Part shown: in pieces, positions 8,316-16,536 of the stretch
How positions within the stretch are numbered: position 1 is the first letter of the stretch
Layout of the letters: each line of letters begins with the position of its first letter
DNA from: Aureimonas phyllosphaerae
Lineage (GTDB): Bacteria; Pseudomonadota; Alphaproteobacteria; Rhizobiales; Rhizobiaceae
DNA: 42,930 nt
NCBI RefSeq assembly: GCF_900113065.1
Contig: NZ_FOOA01000025.1
Span: 1-42,930, forward strand
Direction of reading: 5' to 3'
Notes under the pieces: generated by a model
Told to the model about the DNA's origin: nothing
Seen by the model: only the letters and a program-made list of their open reading frames with translations
Databases searched by the model: none
Made by a program: the position numbers and the translations under genes

Positions 8316-8534
8316 TCAGCCGCGGCGGCGCTGAAACCAGCCGTAGGCCCGACCGAACAGGATGACGCCGGTCGCCATCACGACGCCCATGCCGGGCCAG
8401 ATGGCACCGACGCAGCGGCCGAGCTCGAGATGGGCGGCGAGGTCGAGCGCCGACGCATCGTGCGCCGCACAGCAGGCGGACCAGTCGAGACCGAACAGGC
8501 GGTCCGGCCAGAGCGAGCAGTGATCGATCGTCAT
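8316..8534 (-). CDS. Small membrane protein with CCxxHD motif
   Basis: 72 residues; its ATG overlaps the stop of the collar-domain gene (ATGA at 8531-8534). The N-terminal part contains DHCSLWPDRLFGLDWSACCAAHDAS. The CCAAHD string matches most of the catalytic CC-x-x-H-D core of phospholipase A2 enzymes, but the last cysteine of that signature is Ser here. A hydrophobic stretch (IWPGMGVVMATGVILFG, residues about 45-61) is followed by a positively charged end (RAYGWFQRRRG), typical of a single-pass membrane anchor. Possible jobs are virion-associated lipid cleavage or lysis; neither is demonstrated. Confidence 0.65.
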   Translation of the reverse strand: MTIDHCSLWPDRLFGLDWSACCAAHDASALDLAAHLELGRCVGAIWPGMGVVMATGVILFGRAYGWFQRRRG

Positions 8535-9016
8535 GCGACCGGCTCGCCGACGTAGAGGAAGACGTTGGCGCCGATCGCGAGCGGCGCGAGCCGGATAGCC
8601 TTGGCGCCGCCCGTCTTCTTCGTCCGCTTATCGGTGATTGTCTTCGCCGTCAGGCCGGTGAAGACCTGTAGGACGCCGGTCAGCAGCCCACCCTTCCCCA
8701 TTGTCGCCTCGGCGGTGGCGTCGTCGAACAGGTGATCGTGCTCCGGCAGGTTCTCGATCGTGAGCGTCAGATCGTTCGAGCCCCCGCGGTCCAATACCTT
8801 CAGGCGCCCGGCGGCTCCGAGTAGGAGGCAGTCCTTGCCGTCCGGAACCGTGATCGTGGCGGCCGTCACCTCGATCGCCTGGAAGAACGTTGGATAGGCG
8901 GCGCGCCGAATGGTGCGCCCGTCGCAGAGGATCCAGCCGTCATGGTCGGATCGGCGGGCCGAATGCTTGAAGTCCCCGATACGGCGCAGGGACGAGTATC
9001 CTGCCGGCCGCTGCAT
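8531..9016 (-). CDS. Tail collar-domain protein
   Basis: 161 residues using the ATG at 9016, which has CGGAG six bases upstream; a GTG one codon earlier (9019) would overlap the upstream stop but has poor spacing. The N-terminal half is the phage tail-collar fold found at the base of fibres: 'IGDFKHSARRSDHDGWILCDG' then 'RTIRRAAYPTFFQAIEVT' and 'ITVPDGKDCLLLGAAG', in which the W-x-x-CDGR and Y-P-x-x-F motifs are diagnostic. The second half carries LPEHDH and a Gly/Lys-rich segment. It likely connects a fibre to the baseplate or is a short tail fibre. Confidence 0.8.
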   Translation of the reverse strand: MQRPAGYSSLRRIGDFKHSARRSDHDGWILCDGRTIRRAAYPTFFQAIEVTAATITVPDGKDCLLLGAAGRLKVLDRGGSNDLTLTIENLPEHDHLFDDATAEATMGKGGLLTGVLQVFTGLTAKTITDKRTKKTGGAKAIRLAPLAIGANVFLYVGEPVA

Positions 9017-9552
9017 CACAGGCTCCGTGCAAAGCGCCAGAAGGCGTCGATTGCTGCGGCGTCCATGTCCTGGCTGGCGCCAAAGATGGCGACGAGCGGG
9101 TCGTCACGATTGAACTGCTGGCCGCCGGCGACGAGCATGGTCGCATTGAACTGGGCGTCCGCCGGAAGCCCGTCGATCACATCCTGCATGACGGCCGGAA
9201 TTTCGCCGGTCTTCACGGCATCGAGCGCCTCTTGCGACGTGATGAGGCCGTAGGGCGGCAGGGCGAGCGCCTGGAAGAACTGCCGGGGCGTGATCGGCAA
9301 GAACACCTCGGCATGCGACGGAAGCTCGGGCTCGAGCGGGCGTTCGATCATGACCCAGGTTTCGGCGACCGAGTTCCACACCGCGATCTCGTCGAACGTG
9401 TCGTCGGGCTTCGGCGGAGCAAGAGCGAAGCCGCACTCGGCCGCGCTGTCCGGATGGTTGGCGAGATCGGTGCGTAGCTGGCCGTCGGCGGTGAAGGCCT
9501 CGAACGGCAGTTCCGCCGGGGCCCCGCCGTTCTGTCGGTAGAGGTCCGGCAT
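9016..9552 (-). CDS. Unknown tail-region protein (178 aa)
   Basis: The ATG at 9552 overlaps the TGA of the upstream propeller gene (TGATG), so the two are translationally coupled; a longer reading into that gene is rejected. The first half (MPDLYRQNGGAPAELPFEAF, ... IAVWNSVAETWVMIERPLEPELPS) resembles small tail-fibre accessory proteins. The second half, FLPITPRQFFQALALPPYGLITSQEALDAVKTGEIPAVMQDVIDGLP, is a helical module often encoded next to phage fibre genes. A tail fibre assembly or capping role is a guess from context. Confidence 0.6.
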   Translation of the reverse strand: MPDLYRQNGGAPAELPFEAFTADGQLRTDLANHPDSAAECGFALAPPKPDDTFDEIAVWNSVAETWVMIERPLEPELPSHAEVFLPITPRQFFQALALPPYGLITSQEALDAVKTGEIPAVMQDVIDGLPADAQFNATMLVAGGQQFNRDDPLVAIFGASQDMDAAAIDAFWRFARSL

Positions 9553-10670
9553 CAGACCACCTTCACGTAGGGTTTCAGATTCGGCGTGCTCGGCCGCCGA
9601 TAGGCTCGCGGCAGACGTAGTTTCGTGCTTCGCCGATAGGACGTCGAGAGAAGCTCGAAGGTGGCGGCGAGGCCGTTGCCGACGAGGACGCGCTTGTCCG
9701 AACCGCTGTTGAGATCGGCGCCTGAGATCGCGCGGCGCACGCCGTTCATGACGTAGTTGGAGCCGCCGTCCTGCCGCGTCTCGATCACCTCGTCGCCGAC
9801 GCGGTGGACGCTGCAACTGACGCCGCCCGTTCCCAGTATCTGCGACGTCGACGCGAGCCCGTCGTCCGAGATCAACGGCGTGGAGGTGCCGCTGCTCGCG
9901 CGCGTGCCGACGTAGACGATGCCATCGGCGACGGAGACGGCCGTCGGCGCGCCGTTGAAGTTGACCGTCAGCATAGCGAAGTTGACGCCGTCTCGCGTGG
10001 AGATCAGCCTCGAGTTGCTAGCGGACGTCATGACAAGCAGATCGCCGTCCGAGCGGACGTCCCCAACGCTGATCAAGACGCCTGGAACGAAACCGCGCTG
10101 CGTCCAGGTCACGAGATCCGGCGAGGACAGGAAGACCGTGTCGCTGTTGCCCGTGTTCACCTGCGTTCGCACGAGCATGAAGAGGCCAGCCACGAATGAG
10201 ATCATGGTCTGAACGTTGAGGTACGTCGGGTCGGGCGTCGACGCGAGCGTCCACGTCAAACCGTCCGTCGAGCGATACACCTTCAAAGTGGAGGTGAATG
10301 CGGCGAAGGTGCCCTTGGCGTAGACGACGCTATTCACATAGCCCGTCTCGTTCGGCAACGTCGCCGTCGTGAAACTCACGAGATCCGTCGTGACGATCAG
10401 CTTGCCGCCCTCGCAGCCGAAGACGAACTTCCCTCCGCCGTAGCAGCCGTCGCGGACGCGCAGCGGTAGCGTGCCGACGACGTTTCCGATGGCCGCGCTT
10501 GGGAGAAACACGGCGGCGAGCGCGTCGGTACGGTCGATCAGGCGTCCATCGGCCGGAAGCCAATCTCCACCCGGATCGAACTCGAAATAGTCGATGCCGC
10601 CGACCGGAACGCCACCCTGTCGCTCGCTGAGAGTCCGGACGCCGCGGCGAACGCCGCCCATCGCGCTCAC
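9552..10670 (-). CDS. Beta-propeller-like receptor-binding protein
   Basis: 372 residues; its ATG overlaps the preceding stop (ATGA at 10667-10670). The N-terminus (GGIDYFEFDPGGDWLPADGRLIDR) reads like a collar/attachment strand. Residues about 65-310 are beta-rich with repeated sialidase-type Asp-box-like turns: STDGLTWT, SPDLVTWT, STRDGVNF and a degenerate SDDGLAST. This suggests a multi-bladed propeller that binds cell-surface sugar. It lies inside the fibre cluster, so a receptor-binding tip or short fibre is the best inference. The catalytic residues of true sialidases cannot be assigned from sequence alone. Confidence 0.6.
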   Translation of the reverse strand: MSAMGGVRRGVRTLSERQGGVPVGGIDYFEFDPGGDWLPADGRLIDRTDALAAVFLPSAAIGNVVGTLPLRVRDGCYGGGKFVFGCEGGKLIVTTDLVSFTTATLPNETGYVNSVVYAKGTFAAFTSTLKVYRSTDGLTWTLASTPDPTYLNVQTMISFVAGLFMLVRTQVNTGNSDTVFLSSPDLVTWTQRGFVPGVLISVGDVRSDGDLLVMTSASNSRLISTRDGVNFAMLTVNFNGAPTAVSVADGIVYVGTRASSGTSTPLISDDGLASTSQILGTGGVSCSVHRVGDEVIETRQDGGSNYVMNGVRRAISGADLNSGSDKRVLVGNGLAATFELLSTSYRRSTKLRLPRAYRRPSTPNLKPYVKVV

Positions 10671-11005
10671 GCGGTCTTCTCCGCATAGTACTGCTGGACA
10701 TGGGCAGTGATGTCGCCGGGCGCCGACGCGGACGCCTCGAGCTTGTCGCCGGGCCCCAGCACGAGCCGGCGTGTGGCCATGTCGAGCGCCCGCACCGGAT
10801 AGTTCAGCGGCAGGAAGGCACGTACACCCTTGCCCGCATCCGCATAGACCACGCGGCAGGCCGTGAGGCTCGCGCTGACCTGGCCGTCGGTGTTGATGAA
10901 GGCGACGTCATACCCGCGCACCTCGCCGCTGCCGGCAGGGTTCTCGATGACGGTGCGAACCGTCGTGTCGAGCGGGGTGCCGCCGGGGGCTGCAAGGTTC
11001 GCCAT
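10667..11005 (-). CDS. Unknown structural protein of fibre cluster (112 aa)
   Basis: 112 residues from the ATG at 11005, three bases from the upstream stop and overlapping the downstream gene start by four bases (ATGA). The sequence is short, beta-rich and mostly polar (DTTVRTVIENPAGSGEVRGYDVAFINTDGQVSASLTACRVVYADAG), with FLPLNYPVRALD in the middle and a VQQYYAEKT end. No membrane segment or signal. Its tight coupling to the propeller gene suggests that the two products act together in the fibre. Confidence 0.55.
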   Translation of the reverse strand: MANLAAPGGTPLDTTVRTVIENPAGSGEVRGYDVAFINTDGQVSASLTACRVVYADAGKGVRAFLPLNYPVRALDMATRRLVLGPGDKLEASASAPGDITAHVQQYYAEKTA

Positions 11006-11008
11006 GGG

Positions 11009-11566
11009 TCAGTCCCCGATGAAGAGCGCATAGGCCATCGCCTGACGCTTGGCACGCTGGACGAAAGCGGTGGTGGCGATCCCGTCGCCGTCGTCGATCT
11101 CGGCGCGCGTCGGCGCCCGAGCATCGCCGGTCAGCGCGGGGTCCTTCAAACGAGCGACTTTCTCGGCGAAGTCGGGATCGTCGGCGAGCGCCGCGCTGAG
11201 GGCGAGGATCGCCGCCTGCGCGCTGGTCGTGTCGGTGAACATGCCGCCGGAGGTGATCTGCACCGACGAGCCGGTGACGATCCCCGCCTGGATTAGCGCC
11301 AGCTGCTCCTTAGCCTGCTCGATCGACGCCTTCAGCGCGTCGAAGGCAGCCGCCGTCGACGTCAGGCGCGTCGCCAGCTGTCCCTGCAGCACGGTGTCGA
11401 GGTTGCCGTTCGCGACGGCCGTGATGGTCGCTGTGATGTCAGCCTTCAGCGCATCGAGGTCGTCGAGCTCGCCGCACAGGGCGAGGAAGACGGCATTCCA
11501 GAGCGCCGCCGAGAACTTGTCGCTCGGCGCGACTTGGAACGCCTCAGATCGGCTTGGCGGAGACAA
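11009..11566 (-). CDS. Putative tail fibre segment (185 aa)
   Basis: Starts with TTG at 11566, eight bases after a strong GGGGAGGA site; no ATG or GTG is available in-frame before a hydrophobic-helical region, so I accept TTG. The gene overlaps the 60-residue gene upstream by 23 bp in another frame. A long helical stretch (LDDLDALKADITATITAVANGNLDTVLQGQLATRLTSTAAAFDALKASIEQAKEQLALI) could form a trimeric coiled coil. Near the end IDDGDGIATTAFVQRA matches a motif common in fibre proteins (ATTAFV). Confidence 0.6.
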   Translation of the reverse strand: MSPPSRSEAFQVAPSDKFSAALWNAVFLALCGELDDLDALKADITATITAVANGNLDTVLQGQLATRLTSTAAAFDALKASIEQAKEQLALIQAGIVTGSSVQITSGGMFTDTTSAQAAILALSAALADDPDFAEKVARLKDPALTGDARAPTRAEIDDGDGIATTAFVQRAKRQAMAYALFIGD

Positions 11567-11726
11567 TCGCGTCCTCCCCGTGTTCGGCGATGATCGCGTT
11601 CAGCATCTCGCCGGTGAACTCGGTGAGGTCGCGCGGCAAGTACTTGAAGGACCCAACCGTCAGGACGCGCGAGACGCGCGCACGGTAGCTCATGGCCGGG
11701 TCGTACGGCTGGGCGGCATCGGCCAT
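11544..11726 (-). CDS. Small unknown protein of fibre cluster (60 aa)
   Basis: 60 residues; ATG at 11726 with a GAGGA site about six bases upstream, 11 bp after the stop of the large fibre gene. The product (MADAAQPYDPAMSYRARVSR, ... FTGEMLNAIIAEHG) has no membrane segment. The 3' end of the gene overlaps the start of the next fibre gene by 23 bp. Kept as real because of the clean ribosome site and the tight packing. Function unknown. Confidence 0.5.
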   Translation of the reverse strand: MADAAQPYDPAMSYRARVSRVLTVGSFKYLPRDLTEFTGEMLNAIIAEHGEDAIVSAKPI

Positions 11727-11737
11727 GGCTCAGGTCC

Positions 11738-14032
11738 TCAGAAGGCGTTCAGCTGGATGTCCTGCCCGAAGGGCACGGACACGACGGTGTCGGTGGTCGC
11801 ATCGAGCCGCCAGCGGGCACGCGTCTGCGGCGAGCCGAAGTTGAAGTTCGCGGTGAACTTCGTCCGGCTCGGCTTCTCCCGGTCGACCACCGGCGTGATC
11901 GACGCCGGCGAGACCACCGTCCCGTCGGCGAGGATGATCTTCGGCGTGCAGGTGTGATGCACGCTGTCATAGGCGTCCATGTTCACGACGATCTGCGCTT
12001 GGCTCGACGAGAAGCCGAAGGTCAGCTCCTTGCCGATCGCCTGAAGGTCGTTGCGCATGCGCCCCGTCCGCACGCGAGCCCACTGGTCGATCACGATACC
12101 CGGCGCGATATCGGCCGTGCCGATCAGGACGGCGCGGATCTGCACCAGCGCCGGCAGGTTCGTCAGCGCGTTCGCCTCGCGTGGGTCGATGGGCACCCAC
12201 TCGTCCCGACCTTCGGACTTCACCTCGAAGGCGATCTTCGTGCCCGCCGGTAGGAGGTTGTCGAAGAGGAGCGTCAGCTCCGTCATCCCGCCTTCGAGGA
12301 TCGCGCTCTCAAGCGGCACGGTGACGCGCGAGGCGGCGAAGCGGGCGCCGTTGACCTTGAACAGGAAGTCCTCGGTCGTCGACAGCTGCGACCACACACC
12401 GTCGGTGCAGACGAACGCGCTGCCGCCCGAGAAGGCGTTGGCGTCGCTGGTGCCGAACGCATGGTTGCCGGTGGTGACCGTGAACCACGCGTAGCGCTCG
12501 CCCTGGTCGAGCAGCGTCGGCGGGATATCGATCTTGTTCCAGGCGTTTGCGACGAGCTCGCCGCGCGGCTTGTTCACCCGCGCGATCACCGAGTTAAAGT
12601 CCGGTGCGCCGGCCTCGTTGAGGAGGCAGAGGACGAGGAGGACGTCGCCGGTCGAGCCAACGCGCTTGACGAAGACCTCGATCGAGGTCGCGATCATCAC
12701 CTGGCTGCTGAGGAACGTCTGCCCGTGGATCGCGCCGTTTAGGCCGAACGTCTCGGTGTTGTAGACCGTGTAGCTCTCCTGCGTCGTCTGCGTGATCACC
12801 TCGCGGACGGCGTGGACCTGATGCGCGTCAAACGACTGAGCGCCCTGATACCCGGCATACTGGAAGGTCCGCCCGTTCGCGGCGAAGACCTCCTGCGGGC
12901 GGCGCGCCGGCAGCCCGGCCGAGCCCCAGCCCGCCATGTTCTCGCAGACCGTGATCGTCGGGCCGTAGCTGACCTTCGTCACCGGGCGCTGCAGCTGCGT
13001 CGCGGTGACCACCGTGTGCACGGTGTTCGAGATGTCCTTCGTTCCCGAGCCGGTGAGGTTGGCGACGCGCGTCACCTCCGACCATGCGGGCAGCACGAGG
13101 TTGCCGGATCGCTTGATGTCGGCACTGTCGGGGTTGAGGAGACGGATCTGGGAGTCCCGCTCGTTCTGGTACTGGAAGCGGATGCCCTCGTTGATGCGGA
13201 ACCGGGCGGCCGCATGGGCGAAGTCCCAGCGGTCTTTCACCAGCGCCTGGTCGAACCAGTAGTTCCGCGCCTCCTCTGGCACGTTGAGGATCTGGTTGTG
13301 CCGCGAGATGTCGCGGGAGAACTGCTCGACGAGCTCGCGCGGCGGCACGCGGCGGGCGAGCTCCAGGACGTCGCCGCCGAGCGCCGCGAGATCCGTCGCG
13401 ATCGTCGTCGTGTCCTGGATGACCTTCACCATCTGGACCTCGAGCGCGACGGTGCGCGTCTCGATCTCGTAGACGGTCTTCACCCGCGCCGGCTCATTGG
13501 CGACGATCTCGGCGACGCCCGACGTCGTCAGGCGCACGAAGGCGACGCAGCAGTCGGTCGCCGCAATGACCGGGCGACGCGCGGGCGCGGGCGACGCCAT
13601 GCCCTGCTGCACCGTGATGCCGAAGACGCGGCTGAAGCGCTTGGCGACCGGCATCACGACCGGCACCGATTCCTGCAGCGGCTCTTCGCCCGTCTCGATC
13701 GCGCGGTTCAGCGTGATCTCGTCGGTGCGCGGCCGCAGGACCAGCGCAACCCACGCCTCGTCCGAGGCGGCGATCGGCTTGTAGACCTGCAGGTCGGTCT
13801 CGATCGGATCGCCGTTGGCGTAGATTGCACCGACGTTGTGCATCTCGCCGGCCGAGACAATCACGACGGTCGGGGCGCCTGGCTTCGTCGCAACGGTCAG
13901 CCGCGACCAGTGCGCCGGCCAACCCAGCGCACCAACCGTCACGCGGTCGGTGCCCGCCAGAGCGTAGCGACCGATATCGGTGACGTCCGGCGCGAGCAGG
14001 ATCTCCGACTCGTCAAAGCTCAAGCGGTCCAT
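11738..14032 (-). CDS. Large tail fibre/baseplate-associated protein (764 aa)
   Basis: The start is the ATG at 14032, with GAGG six bases upstream and seven bp after the gpI stop. The first 230 residues look like a beta-rich attachment domain (LLAPDVTDIGRYALAGTDRVTVGALGWPAHWSR); residues about 230-330 are helical and charged (LAALGGDVLELARRVPPRELVEQFSRDISRHNQILN). The rest is a large beta-rich region with several strands rich in Ser/Thr/Gly, ending in FGQDIQLNAF. Position after V-W-J-I and before collar and propeller genes matches the large fibre/gpH slot. No specific fold recognised. Confidence 0.75.
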   Translation of the reverse strand: MDRLSFDESEILLAPDVTDIGRYALAGTDRVTVGALGWPAHWSRLTVATKPGAPTVVIVSAGEMHNVGAIYANGDPIETDLQVYKPIAASDEAWVALVLRPRTDEITLNRAIETGEEPLQESVPVVMPVAKRFSRVFGITVQQGMASPAPARRPVIAATDCCVAFVRLTTSGVAEIVANEPARVKTVYEIETRTVALEVQMVKVIQDTTTIATDLAALGGDVLELARRVPPRELVEQFSRDISRHNQILNVPEEARNYWFDQALVKDRWDFAHAAARFRINEGIRFQYQNERDSQIRLLNPDSADIKRSGNLVLPAWSEVTRVANLTGSGTKDISNTVHTVVTATQLQRPVTKVSYGPTITVCENMAGWGSAGLPARRPQEVFAANGRTFQYAGYQGAQSFDAHQVHAVREVITQTTQESYTVYNTETFGLNGAIHGQTFLSSQVMIATSIEVFVKRVGSTGDVLLVLCLLNEAGAPDFNSVIARVNKPRGELVANAWNKIDIPPTLLDQGERYAWFTVTTGNHAFGTSDANAFSGGSAFVCTDGVWSQLSTTEDFLFKVNGARFAASRVTVPLESAILEGGMTELTLLFDNLLPAGTKIAFEVKSEGRDEWVPIDPREANALTNLPALVQIRAVLIGTADIAPGIVIDQWARVRTGRMRNDLQAIGKELTFGFSSSQAQIVVNMDAYDSVHHTCTPKIILADGTVVSPASITPVVDREKPSRTKFTANFNFGSPQTRARWRLDATTDTVVSVPFGQDIQLNAF

Positions 14033-14039
14033 GTCGGCC

Positions 14040-14678
14040 TCATAGATGCGGGCGCTCGACGGTCGCGGCAAAGGTCGCTGCCCCGTCGAAGGGAAGCTCG
14101 TCGCCGAAGGTCGCGGGGCGACGCCAGGCAAACGAGACGAGGTATTCGCTGTGCTTGCCCTTCGCGACCTGCAGCGCGCGCTTGGCCCGCAGGATCGGCT
14201 CGAGGTCGACGGCGCGCAGCGCGGCGCGGCCGAGAGCACCCCGGCCGAGCACGAAGGCGTTGGTCGGCGCGCGCAGCGTGACCTTCACGAGGTAGCGCGC
14301 CTTGAAGGGCGGATGCTGCAACGGCGTGACGCCGAGCGCGGAGCGGCCGAGCACGAAGCGCGCGGGATAGCTCACCGTGTCGATCACCTCGGCGTCGACG
14401 TAGGCGAGGTAGCGCACGACGCCCTCATGCGTGCCCTTCAGCGCGGCGATGCCGTTGCCGGCGTCCGCCACCATCAGGCGCTTGCGCGCCTCCGACCAGT
14501 CGTCGAACCACAGGTCGACGCTCTCGCGCGCAGCGAGGAACGGCAGGAAGGCGGCAGGCGTCAGCGTCGGGTCGAGGATCTCGCGCAGGGGCACCGGCAG
14601 GGTGTCGATGAACGCGGCGGCGAGCGACCGTTCGAACGGGCCCGCCTCGTCGTAGATGACGGTGTCGACGGCCGTCAT
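14040..14678 (-). CDS. P2 gpI-like tail protein I
   Basis: 212 residues; P2 gpI is about 176. The start ATG at 14678 overlaps the gpJ stop as ATGA (14675-14678). The family is a baseplate component linked to gpJ and to the fibre. Recognisable: 'ERSLAAAFIDTLPVPLREILDPTLTPAAFLPFLAARESVDLWFDDWSEARKRLMV' (residues about 15-70), where 'P-x-x-L-P-x-L-A-x-x-x-S-V-D-x-W' is the gpI signature. The C-terminal part is longer than in P2, with LPFDGAATFAATVERP at the end. Its downstream neighbour is the large fibre gene. Confidence 0.82.
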   Translation of the reverse strand: MTAVDTVIYDEAGPFERSLAAAFIDTLPVPLREILDPTLTPAAFLPFLAARESVDLWFDDWSEARKRLMVADAGNGIAALKGTHEGVVRYLAYVDAEVIDTVSYPARFVLGRSALGVTPLQHPPFKARYLVKVTLRAPTNAFVLGRGALGRAALRAVDLEPILRAKRALQVAKGKHSEYLVSFAWRRPATFGDELPFDGAATFAATVERPHL

Positions 14679-15625
14679 GTCCGGACCCGCGTCGTCACCA
14701 TCGCGCTCGCCATCACCGGCACCGCGTAGAGATCGGGCAGGATCCGCACCGGCGCCTCGTCGACGGCCGAGATGACGTTGCCGTTGCCGTAGGCGACGCC
14801 GCGGAAGAACCCGTCGGGGATCTCGCCGCCGATCGTCGTGCGCGCGAGAGCCGCCTTGCGGACCGCGGCGAGAATATCGTCGCGCACCAGCGAAGCGTCG
14901 GGGCCCGGCGGGATCTCGACGGTCAACGCGACCGCATACTCGACGCGGCGCGCCGGCAGCACGGCGACAGCGACCGCCTCTGGCTTCACATGCGAGGCGC
15001 GACATGCGAGCGAGACAGTGCGCCGCTCGTCCGCTGTCGGCGCCCTGCCCTCTGGCCCGATGATCACGATGTCCGTGTCGCCGCGGCGGCCGTGGACGTC
15101 GAAGCCGTTGACCCGCGCGTCCCAGAGGCCGATCGGACGGCCGTCGGCGTCGAGGCCGGAGGGCCAGGCGCTGTGCGCCTCATAGAGGTAGCGGTCCTCC
15201 GACCCGGCCGAGCCGCGATCGAAGCTCAGGAGGTAGCGGTTGAGGAGCGACGGGTCGCTCTCCATCACCGCGGGCGCGTCAGCCGTCGCCGGTACGAGGA
15301 CCTGCCGCTGGATGCCCTGCCGGGCGACGAGCGCGGCGAGGTCGTCGCCCGTGGCCGTCGTCGGAAACAGGGCGCGCAGCACGTCGTTGACGCGCTGGCG
15401 GTCGAGCATCCGCAGGAAGGTGAAGGCACGCGCACCGACGGCGACCGGGTTCGCCTCGAGATTGCCGATCGTGTAGGCCGGCAGCGACGGATCGCGCTGG
15501 CGCTCCTCGTTCCAGGCGTCGACGAAGCGCGCGGTGAAGGCGGCGCGCATCTCGTCGTAGGCGTAGGGCTGGATCGCCGCCGGCAGCGGGACCAGCGACA
15601 GGTCGATCGCCGTGGGCGCCCTCAT
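14675..15625 (-). CDS. P2 gpJ-like baseplate assembly protein J
   Basis: 316 residues from the ATG at 15625, overlapping the gpW stop (ATGA at 15622-15625); a longer reading into gpW is rejected. P2 gpJ is about 302. The baseplate wedge family is seen in 'AIDLSLVPLPAAIQPYAYDEMRAAFTARF' at the N-terminus, a middle 'YLLSFDRGSAGSEDRYLYEAHSAWP' block, and 'VRDDILAAVRKAALARTTIGGEI' near residue 255-280, and the end 'VDEAPVRILPDLYAVPV'. It is in the order V-W-J-I typical of P2 baseplates. Confidence 0.88.
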   Translation of the reverse strand: MRAPTAIDLSLVPLPAAIQPYAYDEMRAAFTARFVDAWNEERQRDPSLPAYTIGNLEANPVAVGARAFTFLRMLDRQRVNDVLRALFPTTATGDDLAALVARQGIQRQVLVPATADAPAVMESDPSLLNRYLLSFDRGSAGSEDRYLYEAHSAWPSGLDADGRPIGLWDARVNGFDVHGRRGDTDIVIIGPEGRAPTADERRTVSLACRASHVKPEAVAVAVLPARRVEYAVALTVEIPPGPDASLVRDDILAAVRKAALARTTIGGEIPDGFFRGVAYGNGNVISAVDEAPVRILPDLYAVPVMASAMVTTRVRT

Positions 15626-16011
15626 GCCGTCACCCCGCCACTGCGGCCGAAGTTCACGCCGAACGTGCGCACGCTCTCGATCGTCGGGTCGCCGAGGTGG
15701 CCGTTCGGCCGGAAGTCGACCTCGATGCGGAAGCCCGCACGGCCAAGCCGGAGTTCGTCGACGGACCCGCCGGGGATCACCCGGCGGACCCGAAAGCGCG
15801 GCTCCCAAAGGTCGATCGCGGCCGCGAGCAGCAGCATGAAGGTAGCGAAGAGGCGCGGCGTCAGGAGACGGCCGAGCAGCTCGCGGGCCCCGGCGCCGAA
15901 CTCGCGCAGCATGACGTGCTCTCCGATGCGAGAAAAGAACAGGATCTCGACCGACTGCAGCGCGCTCTCGTAGTTCGAGATGCGCGCGCCGGTCCGGCGG
16001 TCGAAGTCCAT
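15622..16011 (-). CDS. P2 gpW/gp25-like baseplate protein W
   Basis: 129 residues (P2 gpW about 115), a homologue of T4 gp25 at the core of the baseplate wedge. The family signature is visible: 'RTGARISNYESALQSVEILFFSRIGEHVMLREFGAGARELL' (residues about 6-46), which matches 'l-x-d-x-x-x-h-i-x-q-S-i-x-x-I-L-x-T-x-x-G-E-R-x-M-x-x-x-F-G'. The C-terminal half, EPRFRVRRVIPGGSVDELRLGRAGFRIEVDF, is the family's 'EPR' strand region. It lies 15 bp after gpV and overlaps gpJ by four bases. Confidence 0.9.
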   Translation of the reverse strand: MDFDRRTGARISNYESALQSVEILFFSRIGEHVMLREFGAGARELLGRLLTPRLFATFMLLLAAAIDLWEPRFRVRRVIPGGSVDELRLGRAGFRIEVDFRPNGHLGDPTIESVRTFGVNFGRSGGVTA

Positions 16012-16026
16012 CGGAAACCCTTCGTG

Positions 16027-16536
16027 TCAGACGGGCCCTTCGGTCAGCGCTCCGCCGACCACGACGCCGGTATGGCGGTGTGTAGAGCCCACGTTCAGAT
16101 CATCGTGCGTCTTCTGCCCGCCGGCCTGCGCTTCACCCGCACCGGAGAAGGTCCAAGTCACGCCGCCGATGATCAGCCGCAGCTCGCCCCCGCCGATCTC
16201 GACGCGCACGCCGGCATCCTCGAAGACGTTGGCGGCCATATCGTCGTTCGGGCTGGCGTTGGCCTCGGAGTATCCGCCGCGGAACATCGCCCCCTGCCGG
16301 AGATCGCCGTTGGCGCTCACCACGCCGACGATCTGGCCAACCTTCAACGGTACGGACGTCTTCCCGGTCTCGGGATGCGGGAGCCAGGGCGACAGGAACG
16401 GCTGGCCTTCCGCGTCCTGCCCTAGCTTCAGCCGGTAGCCGCGCTTGGCGTCCACGGCGTGCACCGGCCCGACGCGGACCATGTTCGCCATAGCGGAGCG
16501 CATGCGCTCCAGTTCGGTCTTCAGCGCGACGCTCAT
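16027..16536 (-). CDS. P2 gpV-like baseplate spike protein
   Basis: 169 residues; P2 gpV is 211. The spike trimer pierces the outer membrane. The N-terminal OB-like part (MVRVGPVHAVDAKRGYRLKLG, then LSPWLPHPETGKTSVPLKVGQIVGVVSANGDLRQGAMF) is typical of the family. The C-terminal tip contains STHRHTGVVVGG; the HxH pair matches the iron-binding His-x-His that caps the P2 gpV spike. The ATG overlaps the upstream stop as ATGA (16533-16536). It opens the V-W-J-I block. Confidence 0.88.
   Translation of the reverse strand: MSVALKTELERMRSAMANMVRVGPVHAVDAKRGYRLKLGQDAEGQPFLSPWLPHPETGKTSVPLKVGQIVGVVSANGDLRQGAMFRGGYSEANASPNDDMAANVFEDAGVRVEIGGGELRLIIGGVTWTFSGAGEAQAGGQKTHDDLNVGSTHRHTGVVVGGALTEGPV

Noticed and set aside
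6981-8555. 524-residue plus-strand open frame
   Set aside because: Antisense to the sheath gene, low-complexity R/V/D/G composition, no ribosome site or family.
12812-14281. 489-residue plus-strand open frame
   Set aside because: Antisense to the fibre gene and gpI; composition is that of a shadow frame.
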